From: Agriotes lineatus
Lineage: Eukaryota; Arthropoda; Insecta; Coleoptera; Elateridae
Assembly (NCBI GenBank): GCA_940337035.1
Contig: CALNHX010007501.1
Span: 1 to 64,000, forward strand
Direction of reading: 5' to 3'
DNA length: 64,000 nucleotides
Shown: positions 7,119-16,640 of the stretch, one piece after another
Numbering within the stretch: position 1 is the stretch's first letter
Layout: every line of letters starts with the position of its first letter
The notes under the pieces: generated by a model
The model's database searches: none
The model's input: only the letters and a program-made list of their open reading frames with translations
Told to the model about the DNA's origin: nothing
Program-made: the position numbers and the translations under genes

Positions 7119-8276
7119 ATGAAAACGAAAGTAGCAAAGCAACTTATTAAAACTAAAAATATTATAAGACAGAAAGTTCGAGCTCTTAAGGAGGGTAAGT
7201 TGGTACAACAACAGCTCCTTGGTAATTTTTTTAAACCTGTTACCGAACAAATACAAAGTGTTGCAGAAGAAATCAATACAAAAGAGAATCCTCCATCACA
7301 ATTTAAGCCTTTCAAATTGAAAAAGAAAGAGAAAGTTAAATACAATTATGACGATGATAAATATAATCTTAAAAGAAAAACTAAATACGATTATGACGCG
7401 GATGATGATGATGATGAATATATCAATATATCAAATCCTCCAACTAAATACGATTATGACGCGGATGATGACGATGATGAATATATCAATATATCAAATC
7501 CTCCAATTAAATACGATTATGACGCGGATGATGACGATGATGAATATATCAATATATCAAATCCTCCAAAACTAGAATTATTTACACCAAAACCGGCTGA
7601 TGAAGTATTGTGTGAATCCTCCGAAGATGAACCTAATACAACTATAGCAAACAAATTTCAGCCGCAAGCTATAAGTTCTTTCTTAGAACAGTATGACGAA
7701 CTTCCTAGGAAATATGTAAGCACTTATCTTATAGAAAGACCAAATCTAGGGAGGTATGGAATTAGATATGATTTTGATAAAAACCAATTTTATTTTGGTG
7801 GAGATGAGTTAGATATAAAGGGATCAGATATAATTGTTAAAAATGTGCACTATGAAGGTACGCCTGGTTTGTACGAATTACTATTTAAAAACGATCCTCA
7901 AATAACTCCAACGCTGACAGATAGAGCAAATTATATTGATATCATAAACAGAACAAATGCAGCGCATAGAAATTTTGATAAAAATGATCAGAAGGTAGGT
8001 TTCAACCAAGCGAAATACAAGAAATTTATAAAATCTAACCTGTCATCATCACCCACGCCATCATCGATATCGTTAAGGACTACTGGTAAAGGTATGCAGC
8101 AAATGTATAAACAAGTTAGCAATAAACCGTTGGATTATGTTTACTGGGATGATCCGAACGAATTAGTTGATCGATTAAAGTTACTGTATGCCTCTCAAAC
8201 ATCTGGCCATACAAATCATAGAAATGAAATTGTTAGTATAATAGAAGAGTTAAAAGAGGCAGGAATAATTGAATAA
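7119..8276 (+). CDS. DUF8207-like Polinton-associated protein
   Basis: 385 aa from ATG 7119 (an in-frame GTG lies three codons upstream). Layout: basic, coiled-coil-prone N-terminus (1-75); three exact or near-exact 21-aa acidic repeats KYDYDADDDDDEYINISNPP (88-150, encoded by 63-bp tandem repeats at 7380-7568); linker; then a conserved-looking domain (about 180-385) with GTPGLYELLF, INRTNAAHRNF, DYVYWDDPNELVDRLKLL and NEIVSIIEELKEAGII. The last two motifs are typical, from my knowledge of the family, of DUF8207 proteins common in arthropod genomes and Polinton-like elements. No enzymatic motif is seen; a structural or virion-associated role is conjecture. It is the only long gene of the core and is intact. 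AATAAA lies 122 bases after the stop. Confidence 0.65.
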   Translation: MKTKVAKQLIKTKNIIRQKVRALKEGKLVQQQLLGNFFKPVTEQIQSVAEEINTKENPPSQFKPFKLKKKEKVKYNYDDDKYNLKRKTKYDYDADDDDDEYINISNPPTKYDYDADDDDDEYINISNPPIKYDYDADDDDDEYINISNPPKLELFTPKPADEVLCESSEDEPNTTIANKFQPQAISSFLEQYDELPRKYVSTYLIERPNLGRYGIRYDFDKNQFYFGGDELDIKGSDIIVKNVHYEGTPGLYELLFKNDPQITPTLTDRANYIDIINRTNAAHRNFDKNDQKVGFNQAKYKKFIKSNLSSSPTPSSISLRTTGKGMQQMYKQVSNKPLDYVYWDDPNELVDRLKLLYASQTSGHTNHRNEIVSIIEELKEAGIIE

Positions 8277-8397
8277 ATCCAGTTCGGAAACAGCACGAAG
8301 AGATCCTCCAGACAGAGATGACAACAACACCTCTACCACAATAATTAACTAGTGTATAACATATATTTGTAATAATTTTATACATGTACATTAGACA

Positions 8398-8403
8398 AAT
8401 AAA
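8398..8403 (+). terminator. Polyadenylation signal for the DUF8207-like gene
   Basis: AATAAA 122 bp after the stop codon at 8276, within an AT-rich 3' flank and before the tetranucleotide array. It is the best candidate for transcript ending. Confidence 0.5.
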
Positions 8404-8468
8404 ATACAATTATATTTACAATTGTCGTTTTATTACACCGTCGTGCCCATAAAACCGTTACAGGAACA

Positions 8469-8486
8469 GCTGTCTACCTGTCTAGC

Positions 8487-8570
<84 letters not shown>

Positions 8571-8587
8571 CACCTGCCTGTCTGCCA

Positions 8588-8619
<32 letters not shown>

Positions 8620-8656
8620 GCCTGTCTGTCTGTCTGTCTCTCTGTCTGTCTGTCTA
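8469..8656 (-). repeat. (TCTG)n tetranucleotide array
   Basis: About 188 bp, mostly pure TGTC, with CTAC/CTAG units at its left edge. Its right 60-65 bp mirror the start of the 5386 array. It marks the inner boundary of the right arm. Confidence 0.9.
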
Positions 8657-8695
8657 CCAAATTTATAGACACTGATAATGGAGGTCATTAACTAC

Positions 8696-9810
8696 ATCTG
8701 GTGTAAATTTCTCAGACAAAGACCCCATACATTTTAGCAACCTTGTACACTCCCAGATTTTCCCGCCAAAAACCTGATCATAATTTAAAATTCACCGTTA
8801 AAATACTGCGCAGAATTTGAATTTACCGCCAAAACCTACGCAGAATTTGAATTTCCCGCGAAACCTGTGCAGAATTTGAATTTACCGCCAAACCCTCGCG
8901 CAGACCTCGGCGCAGACCTGCTCAGAAACCCCAGACATCCGGTTCATTTTTAGCAACCTTGCACATTCCCAGACGCTCACATCCACAAGTCTTGACAGGT
9001 CTGTGGCGACACACAAATATAGCCTCTATTAACACCTGCAACAAAGGAGATGATAGGATAACTTATAAAACTGAAAGATGCTGGGTGGCTACAAAAATAT
9101 GATCAACAGACGACTATTTCATCGCTCCGTTTTGTATTATAAAATTCTGCTATTTAAAACTACCAGTTTAGGATTGGCTTGCGGATGTCTTATATTGCAA
9201 AAAACAACTTTTGTGCCTTGCTGTATTATTTAGTTGATTCAAGAATCTGGCCTGTAGGAGCTTTAGTTTTTTCGTGGAAACTTGGCACAGTCAACCTAAC
9301 GACTTAAATATTTTTACGTTAAGACCCAAATTTTAGATTCGATTAGAAATTCAAGAAAATGTTTCCATTAAACAGGTATCTGAACCTGATTTCTAAGCAA
9401 TAAGTTTTTGATGCGGTAAAAATGAACTGTCCCACGCCGTTGGATATCGTGTATAGCATCCTTATTAATTAGAGTATTGTTGTGGCCTAATAGCTTTTAT
9501 TTGGTTTTATTTAGTTCTTATTCTCAGGGCTTTATTTTAAAAAATTTTGATATCTTACCTTTTGTCTGCAGTCTCTAATTGTAATAATCTTGAGTATTAG
9601 TCGTGCAGATTTTTCAAATGTATTATCTGCTAATATTTTCTTTAAGTATTTTATCACCCCTCTTAAATATCTCTCTACCGGATTGGCTTGCTTATACAAC
9701 AAAAACCAACTTTTATGGTTTGCTCTATTGTATTTATAAACCTCGCGTTTTTAAAATAAGTTGTATTATCTGCTAATATATTCTTTAGTTTTCCAAATTC
9801 TATAAAATAT
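8696..9810. other. Block C of right arm: non-coding, with relic repeats
   Basis: Inverted counterpart of 4233-5347, with a few substitutions and balanced small indels near 8805 and 8908. No gene is visible. Confidence 0.5.
8756..8893 (-). repeat. Imperfect minisatellite of about 30 bp (right arm)
   Basis: Mirror of 5150-5287 with minor differences: ACCGTTAAAATACTGCG in place of the complement of the left unit, and one changed base in a GACCTCGGCGC unit just outside. Confidence 0.5.
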
Positions 9811-10360
9811 TCATTTACATAACGTTCTTAAAACCAAGGGCGCTAACACAAGATGTAAATAAACCATAACATTCATAAAGCCAAGATGCCAACACAGGAA
9901 CAAAGAAGGTGTCTGTTTTGCGATATGCGGAAGTTGCCGAATCGGATAAACTGAAAAATGCTGAGTGGTAAACACGGTTCTTTTATCGCTCCTGTTTTGT
10001 ATTATAAAATTCAGCTCCACCGTACTTATGTGTGTGTGTTAGCTTCCTACCAGAGTTTACTGCTGGAATGTGTATAAGATTGGCTAAAACTACATCAAAC
10101 CTGCTAACTGAAGGGTATTTTTTACTAATATATATTCGATATTTGACAAGGCCCGGTTTGGCAGCTGCATTACAAGTTTTCTGTCTGTCTGTTAGCAGTG
10201 CTTTCGAACCTATCGAATCTAAAATTTGGTAAAAGAAAACAATATGCAATTAAATGGTACTGTTGCTAATATCCAAAATTTTTAACTCCGAACTGTAACC
10301 TGTAAATCTCTACAGCATAATAATATTTCTTTAGGAACTTGCTTCCTGCTAAAGTGAGGG

Positions 10361-10759
10361 ATGCTGTACATAAATCCAAGCGAAATAAATAACTATCGGC
10401 TCGAGACTGTGTATTTAATAAAGTACAGGAAAAAACACGTAATATTTACTTTGCTTACAAACAATGTCTCTAACACCCCAACACTTTTGTATTATGTTAT
10501 ATACTGTCTACCGCTTAAACAGTCCTCCATGGGATCGAACACATTACCTATCTACTAAAAGATGCTTCCAATCGGCCTATTCAAGTTAAATATCCAGACA
10601 TACATCTCGTCGAACGCGTAATAAAACAAAAACCTAACAAGATATTTAAAATGGTTTGGATTTTTATATTGCATCTTTTTTTATGTGGAAATAATTCGAT
10701 ATATACTATTAGACCATAATTAATTCGGTTTATTTTTTACCTGCTTTGCACATTTTAAT
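10361..10759 (+). pseudogene. Frameshifted copy of the 132-aa ORF (inner right)
   Basis: Carries the same 1-bp deletion (near 10530) as the inner left copy, so the open frame from ATG 10361 ends at 10558. The shared lesion shows the arms were copied as a unit after the deletion arose. Confidence 0.3.
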
Positions 10760-10771
10760 CTCCAGACAACA

Positions 10772-11116
10772 ATGGCTTCGTCAGCAAAAATTCCTCCAGA
10801 CAACAAAGACTTCATTGTTCTCGAATTTCGTGCTGATTTTAAAACAATGGATGCCATTGTTCAACAACATCCTGCAAGAATAGACATGTCTGCGTACTCA
10901 GACGATGACTCACATCCGGTCGAGCCTGAGAAAATTTTGATAAGCGTAACAATAGCTTCTGATTTACTGATAACATCCTCCAAGAATAGACATGTCTACA
11001 TCCCAGACGCTCGAGCGTGGGAAAATTTCAAAAACTACACTTTTAACCCAAAAAATTCCCGGAAGTGGCCGAGGTCAATGACCCCGACTAGACCAATGAC
11101 TCCGACCTTGACCTAG
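10772..11116 (+). CDS. Unknown 114-aa ORF, outward-facing (inner right copy)
   Basis: Third copy, on the right arm, starting with ATG at 10772 after CCAGACAACA. It has the same sequence as the outer right copy. Function unknown; its coding status is uncertain for the reason given at 157-501. Confidence 0.35.
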   Translation: MASSAKIPPDNKDFIVLEFRADFKTMDAIVQQHPARIDMSAYSDDDSHPVEPEKILISVTIASDLLITSSKNRHVYIPDARAWENFKNYTFNPKNSRKWPRSMTPTRPMTPTLT

Positions 11117-11459
11117 GCTAGATCCGTGACCTAGAAAAAATTCTCGGAAGTGGCCGAGGTCAATGACCCCGCCCCCGCCCGTGACCTTGATCTCGACTAG
11201 TCCCGTGACCTTGAAAAAAGTTCAAGGTCAAATGTGAGCCAGAACCCGCCTAGGTACACTACTACAGCGAGTCCGAAGGACGAGCTTTTTTATCTGGCGG
11301 TTTGTGGAGACAATTTACCCAAAAGAAACCAAATTAGAGTTTAAAAAATGAAATTTTATCCTGGAGAAAAAAAACCTCGAGCGTAATTCGATGAGATAAT
11401 TTAATGAATAATAAAACATAATAGCTAGGTAATAATGAAAAATTCAAGAATACATTTAT

Positions 11460-12371
11460 TTATTTAAAAATTACAACTATTAAAAACACAATTTTTGCAG
11501 CTGAATCTTTCGTCCACTTGAAGATTTCATTTTGACCAATTGGGATATTTTTGTACCAACCCTTGGAACTAATTTTCTTCCAAAACGGGTTGGGTGTGAG
11601 AAATAACCTGTCGCATGTTATGTGGTCTGACCTCTTTTCGAGCATTTTAGCCAAGAGTCTCACTGGACAGACATTTGGGTCTTCGACATTTTTAGTCAGC
11701 CATTTGCTGTCACATAGTTTTTTCCCACCCCCTTGCGTTGTTTTGGTAAAAATCGGGTTGTACTCAAACCGCCCCGTCGGTGTTCCATCGTTTTCCTTCT
11801 CCTCTGCAAAATGAAATGTTCTGCAACTTACTGCTTCTCCTCCTCTCCAGGCTAGCTCGAAGGCTGCAATGTGAAAAAATTTTCGTTGCAAACCTGTTGG
11901 TTCATCTTCGTTCCACAACTTTGCCATTGCAAATATTTCAGATTTTGTGAGCGCCGATGAACTTGATTTTCTCTTTTCTGGTTGAGCTTGCATCATTCTT
12001 CGTTTGGCATTTCTTGCGTCCCTGGCTTTTTTGAATCGCATGTCAGTGAATGGGTCAAATACAACTTTAAAGTCGTGAAAGTACTTTTCTTGCACCATTT
12101 TTGCAGTGCAATTCCACATGGTTTTAACGACATATTCTTTATATTCACTTCCGTCTGTTTTTTTCATGTTGAACGCCCAGTCGGCTAATATTTCCGCAAG
12201 TTTTTCAATAGGTGTTGTGCTTTCAAAATTGTAATTTCGTTCATTGCAAAACAAGGTAAACTGTCGCCAAATTGACGTTTTTGTATTCACCGTGTTTTTC
12301 GGAGTCGTTTGTTCTACGTTGGCTTCGATTTCTTCTTGATTCGACGTGCCAAAACGCATGGAATTTGCCAT
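11460..12371 (-). CDS. Crypton-like tyrosine recombinase, C-terminally truncated (right arm)
   Basis: Mirror of 1672-2583, from ATG at 12371, 303 aa. It differs by Val for Glu in the KVxFDPF segment and Val for Ile in the C-terminal tail. It has the same Arg176 and Lys210 candidates and the same missing HxxR and Tyr boxes. Both copies are transcribed from near the ends toward the core. Identical truncation in both arms argues that it predates the last arm-to-arm copying. Confidence 0.65.
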   Translation of the reverse strand: MANSMRFGTSNQEEIEANVEQTTPKNTVNTKTSIWRQFTLFCNERNYNFESTTPIEKLAEILADWAFNMKKTDGSEYKEYVVKTMWNCTAKMVQEKYFHDFKVVFDPFTDMRFKKARDARNAKRRMMQAQPEKRKSSSSALTKSEIFAMAKLWNEDEPTGLQRKFFHIAAFELAWRGGEAVSCRTFHFAEEKENDGTPTGRFEYNPIFTKTTQGGGKKLCDSKWLTKNVEDPNVCPVRLLAKMLEKRSDHITCDRLFLTPNPFWKKISSKGWYKNIPIGQNEIFKWTKDSAAKIVFLIVVIFK

Positions 12372-13129
12372 TTTGCACTTCAATTACAAGTTGTTTGTCA
12401 ATTTGTAAAATTGTTTGTTTATTCGTTATCATAGCAACAAACAATAATCGGGTTCGAGAAAGCCTGCCATGGAAGTTTGCACACATTTTATCCAGTAGCA
12501 AAGTTAGGGCTAACTTTATCCGATGTCAAAGTGACAAATACATCGCGGCTTATGGGATTTTTATATATGAATTCAATTATCATTTACATAACGTTCTTAA
12601 AACCAAGGGCGCTAACACAAGATGTAAATAAACCATAACATTCTTAAAGCCAAGATGCCAACACAGGAACAAAGAAGGTGTCTGTTTTGCGATATGCGGA
12701 AGTTGCCGAATCGGATAAACTGAAAAATGCTGAGTGGTAAACACGGTTCTTTTATCGCTCCTGTTTTGTATTATAAAATTCAGCTCCACCGTACTTATGT
12801 GTGTGTGTTAGCTTCCTACCAGAGTTTACTGCTGGAATGTGTATAAGATTGGCTAAAACTACATCAAACCTGCTAACTGAAGGGTATTTTTTACTAATAT
12901 ATATTCGATATTTGACAAGGCCCGGTTTGGCAGCTGCATTACAAGTTTTCTGTCTGTCTGTTAGCAGTGCTTTCGAATCTATCGAATCTAAAATTTGGTA
13001 AAAGAAAACAATATGCAATTAAATGGTACTGTTGCTAATATCCAAAATTTTTAACTCCGAACTGTAACCTGTAAATCTCTACAGCATAATAATATTTCTT
13101 TAGAAACTTGTTTCCTGCTAAAGTGAGGG

Positions 13130-13528
13130 ATGCTGCACATAAATCCAAGCGAAATAAATAACTATCGGCTCGAGACTGTGTATTTAATAAAGTACAGGAA
13201 AAAACACGTAATATTTACTTTGCTTACAAACAATGTCTCTAACACCCCAACACTTTTGTATTATGTTATATACTGTCTACCGCTTAAACAGTCCTCCAGT
13301 GGGATCGAACACATTACCTATCTACTAAAAGATGCTTCCAATCGGCCTATTCAAGTTAAATATCCAGACATACATCTCGTCGAACGCGTAATAAAACAAA
13401 AACCTAACAAGATATTTAAAATGGTTTGGATTTTTATATTGCATCTTTTTTTATGTGGAAATAATTCGATATATACTATTAGACCACAATTAATTCGGTT
13501 TATTTTTTACCTGCTTTGCACATTTTAA
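13130..13528 (+). CDS. Unknown 132-aa ORF with hydrophobic C-terminus (outer right)
   Basis: Mirror of 515-913 with ATG at 13130 and one substitution near the start (His for Tyr at residue 3). Otherwise the protein is the same. Function unknown. Confidence 0.25.
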   Translation: MLHINPSEINNYRLETVYLIKYRKKHVIFTLLTNNVSNTPTLLYYVIYCLPLKQSSSGIEHITYLLKDASNRPIQVKYPDIHLVERVIKQKPNKIFKMVWIFILHLFLCGNNSIYTIRPQLIRFIFYLLCTF

Positions 13529-13541
13529 TCTCCAGACAACA

Positions 13542-13886
13542 ATGGCTTCGTCAGCAAAAATTCCTCCAGACAACAAAGACTTCATTGTTCTCGAATTTCG
13601 TGCTGATTTTAAAACAATGGATGCCATTGTTCAACAACATCCTGCAAGAATAGACATGTCTGCGTACTCAGACGATGACTCACATCCGGTCGAGCCTGAG
13701 AAAATTTTGATAAGCGTAACAATAGCTTCTGATTTACTGATAACATCCTCCAAGAATAGACATGTCTACATCCCAGACGCTCGAGCGTGGGAAAATTTCA
13801 AAAACTACACTTTTAACCCAAAAAATTCCCGGAAGTGGCCGAGGTCAATGACCCCGACTAGACCAATGACTCCGACCTTGACCTAG
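13542..13886 (+). CDS. Unknown 114-aa ORF, outward-facing (outer right copy)
   Basis: Fourth copy, starting with ATG at 13542 and ending 147 bp from the right terminus. Its last third is translated from the GACCTTGACC-type subterminal repeats. Function unknown. Confidence 0.35.
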   Translation: MASSAKIPPDNKDFIVLEFRADFKTMDAIVQQHPARIDMSAYSDDDSHPVEPEKILISVTIASDLLITSSKNRHVYIPDARAWENFKNYTFNPKNSRKWPRSMTPTRPMTPTLT

Positions 13887-14033
13887 GCTAGATCCGTGAC
13901 CTAGAAAAAATTCTCGGAAGTGGCCGAGGTCAATGACCCCGCCCCCGCCCGTGACCTTGATCTCGACTAGTCCCGTGACCTTGAAAAAAGTTCAAGGTCA
14001 AATGTGAGCCAGAACCCGCCTAGGTACACTACT

Positions 14034-14039
14034 CCTGTT
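14034..14039. repeat. 6-bp target site duplication of Polinton-like element (right copy)
   Basis: CCTGTT, identical to 4-9. A six-base duplication is the length expected of Polinton integration. Confidence 0.8.
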
Positions 14040-14079
14040 GGTTATTTAAAAAAAAAAGCATTCATTAATTACCGGCTTT

Positions 14080-15771
14080 AACGATTGGATCCATTTGCAG
14101 CGCACAATTGCCAGACATGAGGAAGATCCTGAACATAACACGTGTTGTGCATTATTTGGTAACTGGCGCTTAAATAAAACAATTGACTATAAACAAGAAG
14201 CACTACTCCGAACGCAAATTTCATTTTGGTCACAAATTTATTCTAGAACGTATAATTAAAGTTTCTTTAATGTTAGCTACCTGTAACATGCCTTTTAGAG
14301 GGCATGATGAAAACATTGATTCAAGTCAAAATCCTGGACTGTTTCTTTCTGTTATTAAATTAATTTCTAATTATGATCCTGTTTTGAAAGAACTATTAGA
14401 AAGTATAACTAAAAATTCTATTACATATCTAAGTCCTGATATACAAAATGAAATAATAGATATGCTAGACAATGCTACTAAGCTTCAAATTATAGAACGA
14501 GTAAAATCAGCACCCTTTTTTTCTATTATAACTGATACAACGTAGCGCATTTCAAAATTTGATCAGTTAAGTCAAGTGTGCATATGTGCATTGTGCGGCA
14601 CACAATTTAAATTTGGTTCTCAACGATTCTGTGAAAAATGTTAACGAAATCAGAAACGTTTATGATGTAATAGAACAAATTTATGTGTTTTTTGGCCATA
14701 GCATCAAAATGTGGGCTTTACTTTTGGCTATAAGTGATCATCCTTGCCGCATTACTCTAAAAAAATTAACACCAACACGTTGGTCTTCTAGACATGATGC
14801 GTTGTTAGCTTTGCGTTTTAAATATACGGATATACTTAAAGCTCTATCTAAATTAATATTAACATCAGAAACTTCAACTGAAATTACTGAAGCCAAATCT
14901 TTAAAAAGTAAATTAGAGAAATTTGAGACTGTTTTACTGATTGTATTACAAGCAAAGTTATTGCTTACAATTGACACTTTATCTAAATCATTACAAAATA
15001 AACAACAAAATATTGAAAAAGCAACAAAATTATTTGATGATGCGTTTGAAAATGTCAAAACAATGAGACATCAGTTTAGTGAGATAAAAGTTGAAGCAGT
15101 TGATTTAGCAAAGAAATGGGGTGTTAAAACCGAATTTGAAAATAAACGCATATCACGGCCGAAGCGGTATTTCGACGAATATTATAACCACTATAGATTT
15201 GAAACCAGGAAGATGTATTTAGAATTAATGTTTTTAATAAAACTTTAGATATAGTCATAAATCAATTGAATAATAGATCAAGTGGTATTAAAGATGTATA
15301 TAAAACCTTTCAAGTGTTATTGCCAGCAACATTCCAAATACATCTGATGACGAATTATTTGAAATGAGCAACATATTGTATCAAAAATATAGCGATGATA
15401 TATCAGAGAATTTTTCCATTCAACTATTACAATTTCGGACATGTTTTCGTGAAGAATTAAGTACTATACATTCAATTGCAGATTTAACTAATTTTATAAT
15501 AATTCAAAATTTTTCTTATTGTAGTAGTTACTCAGAAATTTTAAATGCATGTTTGCTATTTTTGACAATTCCTGTTAGTGTAGCCACTACGGAACGCTCT
15601 ATTTCTAAACTCAAGTTAATAAAAACGTATTTAAGAAATAGTATGAACCAAAGCAGACTATCATCGCTATCGATGATTTCAATAGAAAATGAAACAGCTA
15701 ATAAATTAAACGTCACGGAGTTAATTAAAAAATTTGCAAGTGCTAAAGTTCGGAAAAAAGTTATTACTTAA
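14080..15771 (+). pseudogene. hAT transposase pseudogene (ZMYM1/TTF-zinc-finger type)
   Basis: Segments in order. About 14080-14215 reads GFNDWIHLQRTIARHEEDPEH, matching the start of TTF-type zinc-finger hAT proteins. A frameshift near 14213 then leads to ILERIIKVSLMLATCNMPFRGHDEN and continues to ITDTT, followed by an in-frame TAG at 14543-14545. Coding sense resumes after an apparent deletion at about 14575 with HCAAHNLNLVLNDS (14586 on), including LTPTRWSSRHDALLAL. A frameshift near 15225 and a further shift near 15320 precede the C-terminal dimerisation domain (15364-15771: LLFLTIPVSVATTERSISKL). The deleted central part should include catalytic-core residues. Non-functional. Confidence 0.8.
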
Positions 15772-16030
15772 TAGTTTTCAATGTTTGTGCGTATGTCGGT
15801 ATGTGTGCTACTTATATGTTTTGTTATTTTGAATGTATGCTTAAAGTATGTTAGTTACAAATAGCATTAAAGTCTGTTACGTTATATTTATATGCTTAAA
15901 GCTTGATTTATTACATACAAAATATATATTTTGTACAAAACATTACATTTTACATTTTTTCATTTAATGTTGAATATAAATACAATTTGTAGTGTTTTGT
16001 AAACTTTGTAAAAAAGGCCCGGATATTATT

Positions 16031-16067
16031 CGGAACCCAGGCCCGGCATAGTGTAGCTACGCCACTG
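16031..16067. repeat. hAT right terminal inverted repeat region
   Basis: CGGAACCCAGGCCCGGCATAGTGTAGCTACGCCACTG end region. The terminal CCACTG corresponds to the hAT consensus start CAGTGG. Satellite sequence begins at the next base. Confidence 0.65.
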
Positions 16068-16640
16068 GCCATATTCAATTAATGGGAAGCTCAAAAAGCA
16101 GCCTAAGCGAACGTTGAGTGTTAGCAGCATTAGTTGTGTTAGTAGAACTGGCAAATCATTAATATAAAGCTATTCTGTATATTACGGTGTTACATTCGAT
16201 TTTTTGGAACCTAACAATTTAAAGTTGGTTACCCTAAGACGCCGATGGAGTTAGATAAATTGTATTTTTTATTTACTATAAATCCTGCAAGTTTCCTAGC
16301 TTTCATCTCTATATTAATTTAGTTAAAATAATGGCTTCAGGATCTTATTAGGTGTCATAATCAATTAATGGGAAGCTCAAAAAGGAGCCAAAGCGAACGG
16401 TGAGTGTTAGCAGCACTATTTGTGTTTGAAGAATTGGCAAATCATTAATATAAAGCTATTCCATACATTACGGTGACACATTCGATTTTTTGGAACCTAA
16501 CAATTCAAAGTTGGTTACCCTATGGCGCCGATGGAGTTAGATAAATTGTATTTTTTATTTACTAAAAATCCTGCAAATTTCCTAGCTCTCATTTCTATAT
16601 TAATTTAGTTAAAATCATGACTTCAGGAGCTTATTACGTG
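16068..16640 (+). repeat. Diverged edge monomers of the satellite
   Basis: The first two monomers carry many private changes (CCTAAGCGAACGTTGAG, GCATTAGTTGTG, TATTACGGTGTTACATTC, TTTCATCTCTA) that are absent from inner monomers. This fits the expected loss of homogenisation at an array edge. Confidence 0.6.

Larger units (their letters stand above)
9811..11263 (-). repeat. Terminal block A', inner right copy
   Basis: Inverted counterpart of 2780-4232. It shares that copy's 1-bp deletion and Gly codon, so inner matches inner and outer matches outer across the two arms. Confidence 0.85.
10..14033. mobile_element. Polinton/Maverick-like element, 14,024 bp, probably non-autonomous
   Basis: The left end (AGTAGTGTACCTAGG) and right end (CCTAGGTACACTACT) are exact reverse complements and are flanked by the direct repeat CCTGTT at 4-9 and 14034-14039. 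AG-initiated long terminal inverted repeats with a 6-bp target duplication are the hallmark of Polintons/Mavericks. The arms are about 5.4 kb each and all matched positions sum to 14043. The core encodes a DUF8207-like protein of the type I associate with arthropod Polinton-like elements, plus a 49-aa zinc ribbon. DNA polymerase B, rve integrase, FtsK-like ATPase, protease and capsid ORFs are not visible, so transposition would need help in trans. Each arm carries a truncated Crypton-like tyrosine recombinase ORF. The class assignment rests mainly on the termini and target duplication. Confidence 0.75.
8593..14033 (-). repeat. Right terminal inverted repeat arm (about 5.4 kb)
   Basis: This is the mirror of the left arm, and every ORF pair sums to 14043 (for example 1672-2583 with 11460-12371). 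Small differences exist, such as Glu versus Val in the recombinase ORF and two changed bases near 11349. The arms are therefore separate sequences and not one sequence duplicated in the text. Confidence 0.85.
12580..14033 (-). repeat. Terminal block A, outer right copy
   Basis: Inverted counterpart of 10-1463, ending at the right terminus. It shares the outer-copy variants (no 1-bp deletion, Asp codon). Confidence 0.85.
14034..16067 (+). mobile_element. 3' part of a decayed hAT element
   Basis: The right end reads GCTACGCCACTG at 16056-16067, the complement of the CAGTGGCGTAGC terminus typical of many hAT elements. A CCGGGCC-containing subterminal palindrome lies at about 16012-16048. Inside are three hAT transposase segments in different frames. 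The left end is not in the window because the 14-kb Polinton-like element interrupts it at 14033/14034. Positions 15775-16030 are AT-rich untranslated sequence without features. Confidence 0.75.

Noticed and set aside
7100..7575. 81-aa and 75-aa ORFs over the DUF8207-like gene
   Set aside because: Out-of-frame shadows. The 75-aa one is a Met/Ile repeat created by the 63-bp modules.
10..14033. Dismissing the palindrome as a sequence duplicated by the assembler
   Set aside because: The arms differ by scattered substitutions and by differently sized arrays, and both ends carry matching target duplications, so it is more likely real. Long-read support would still settle it.
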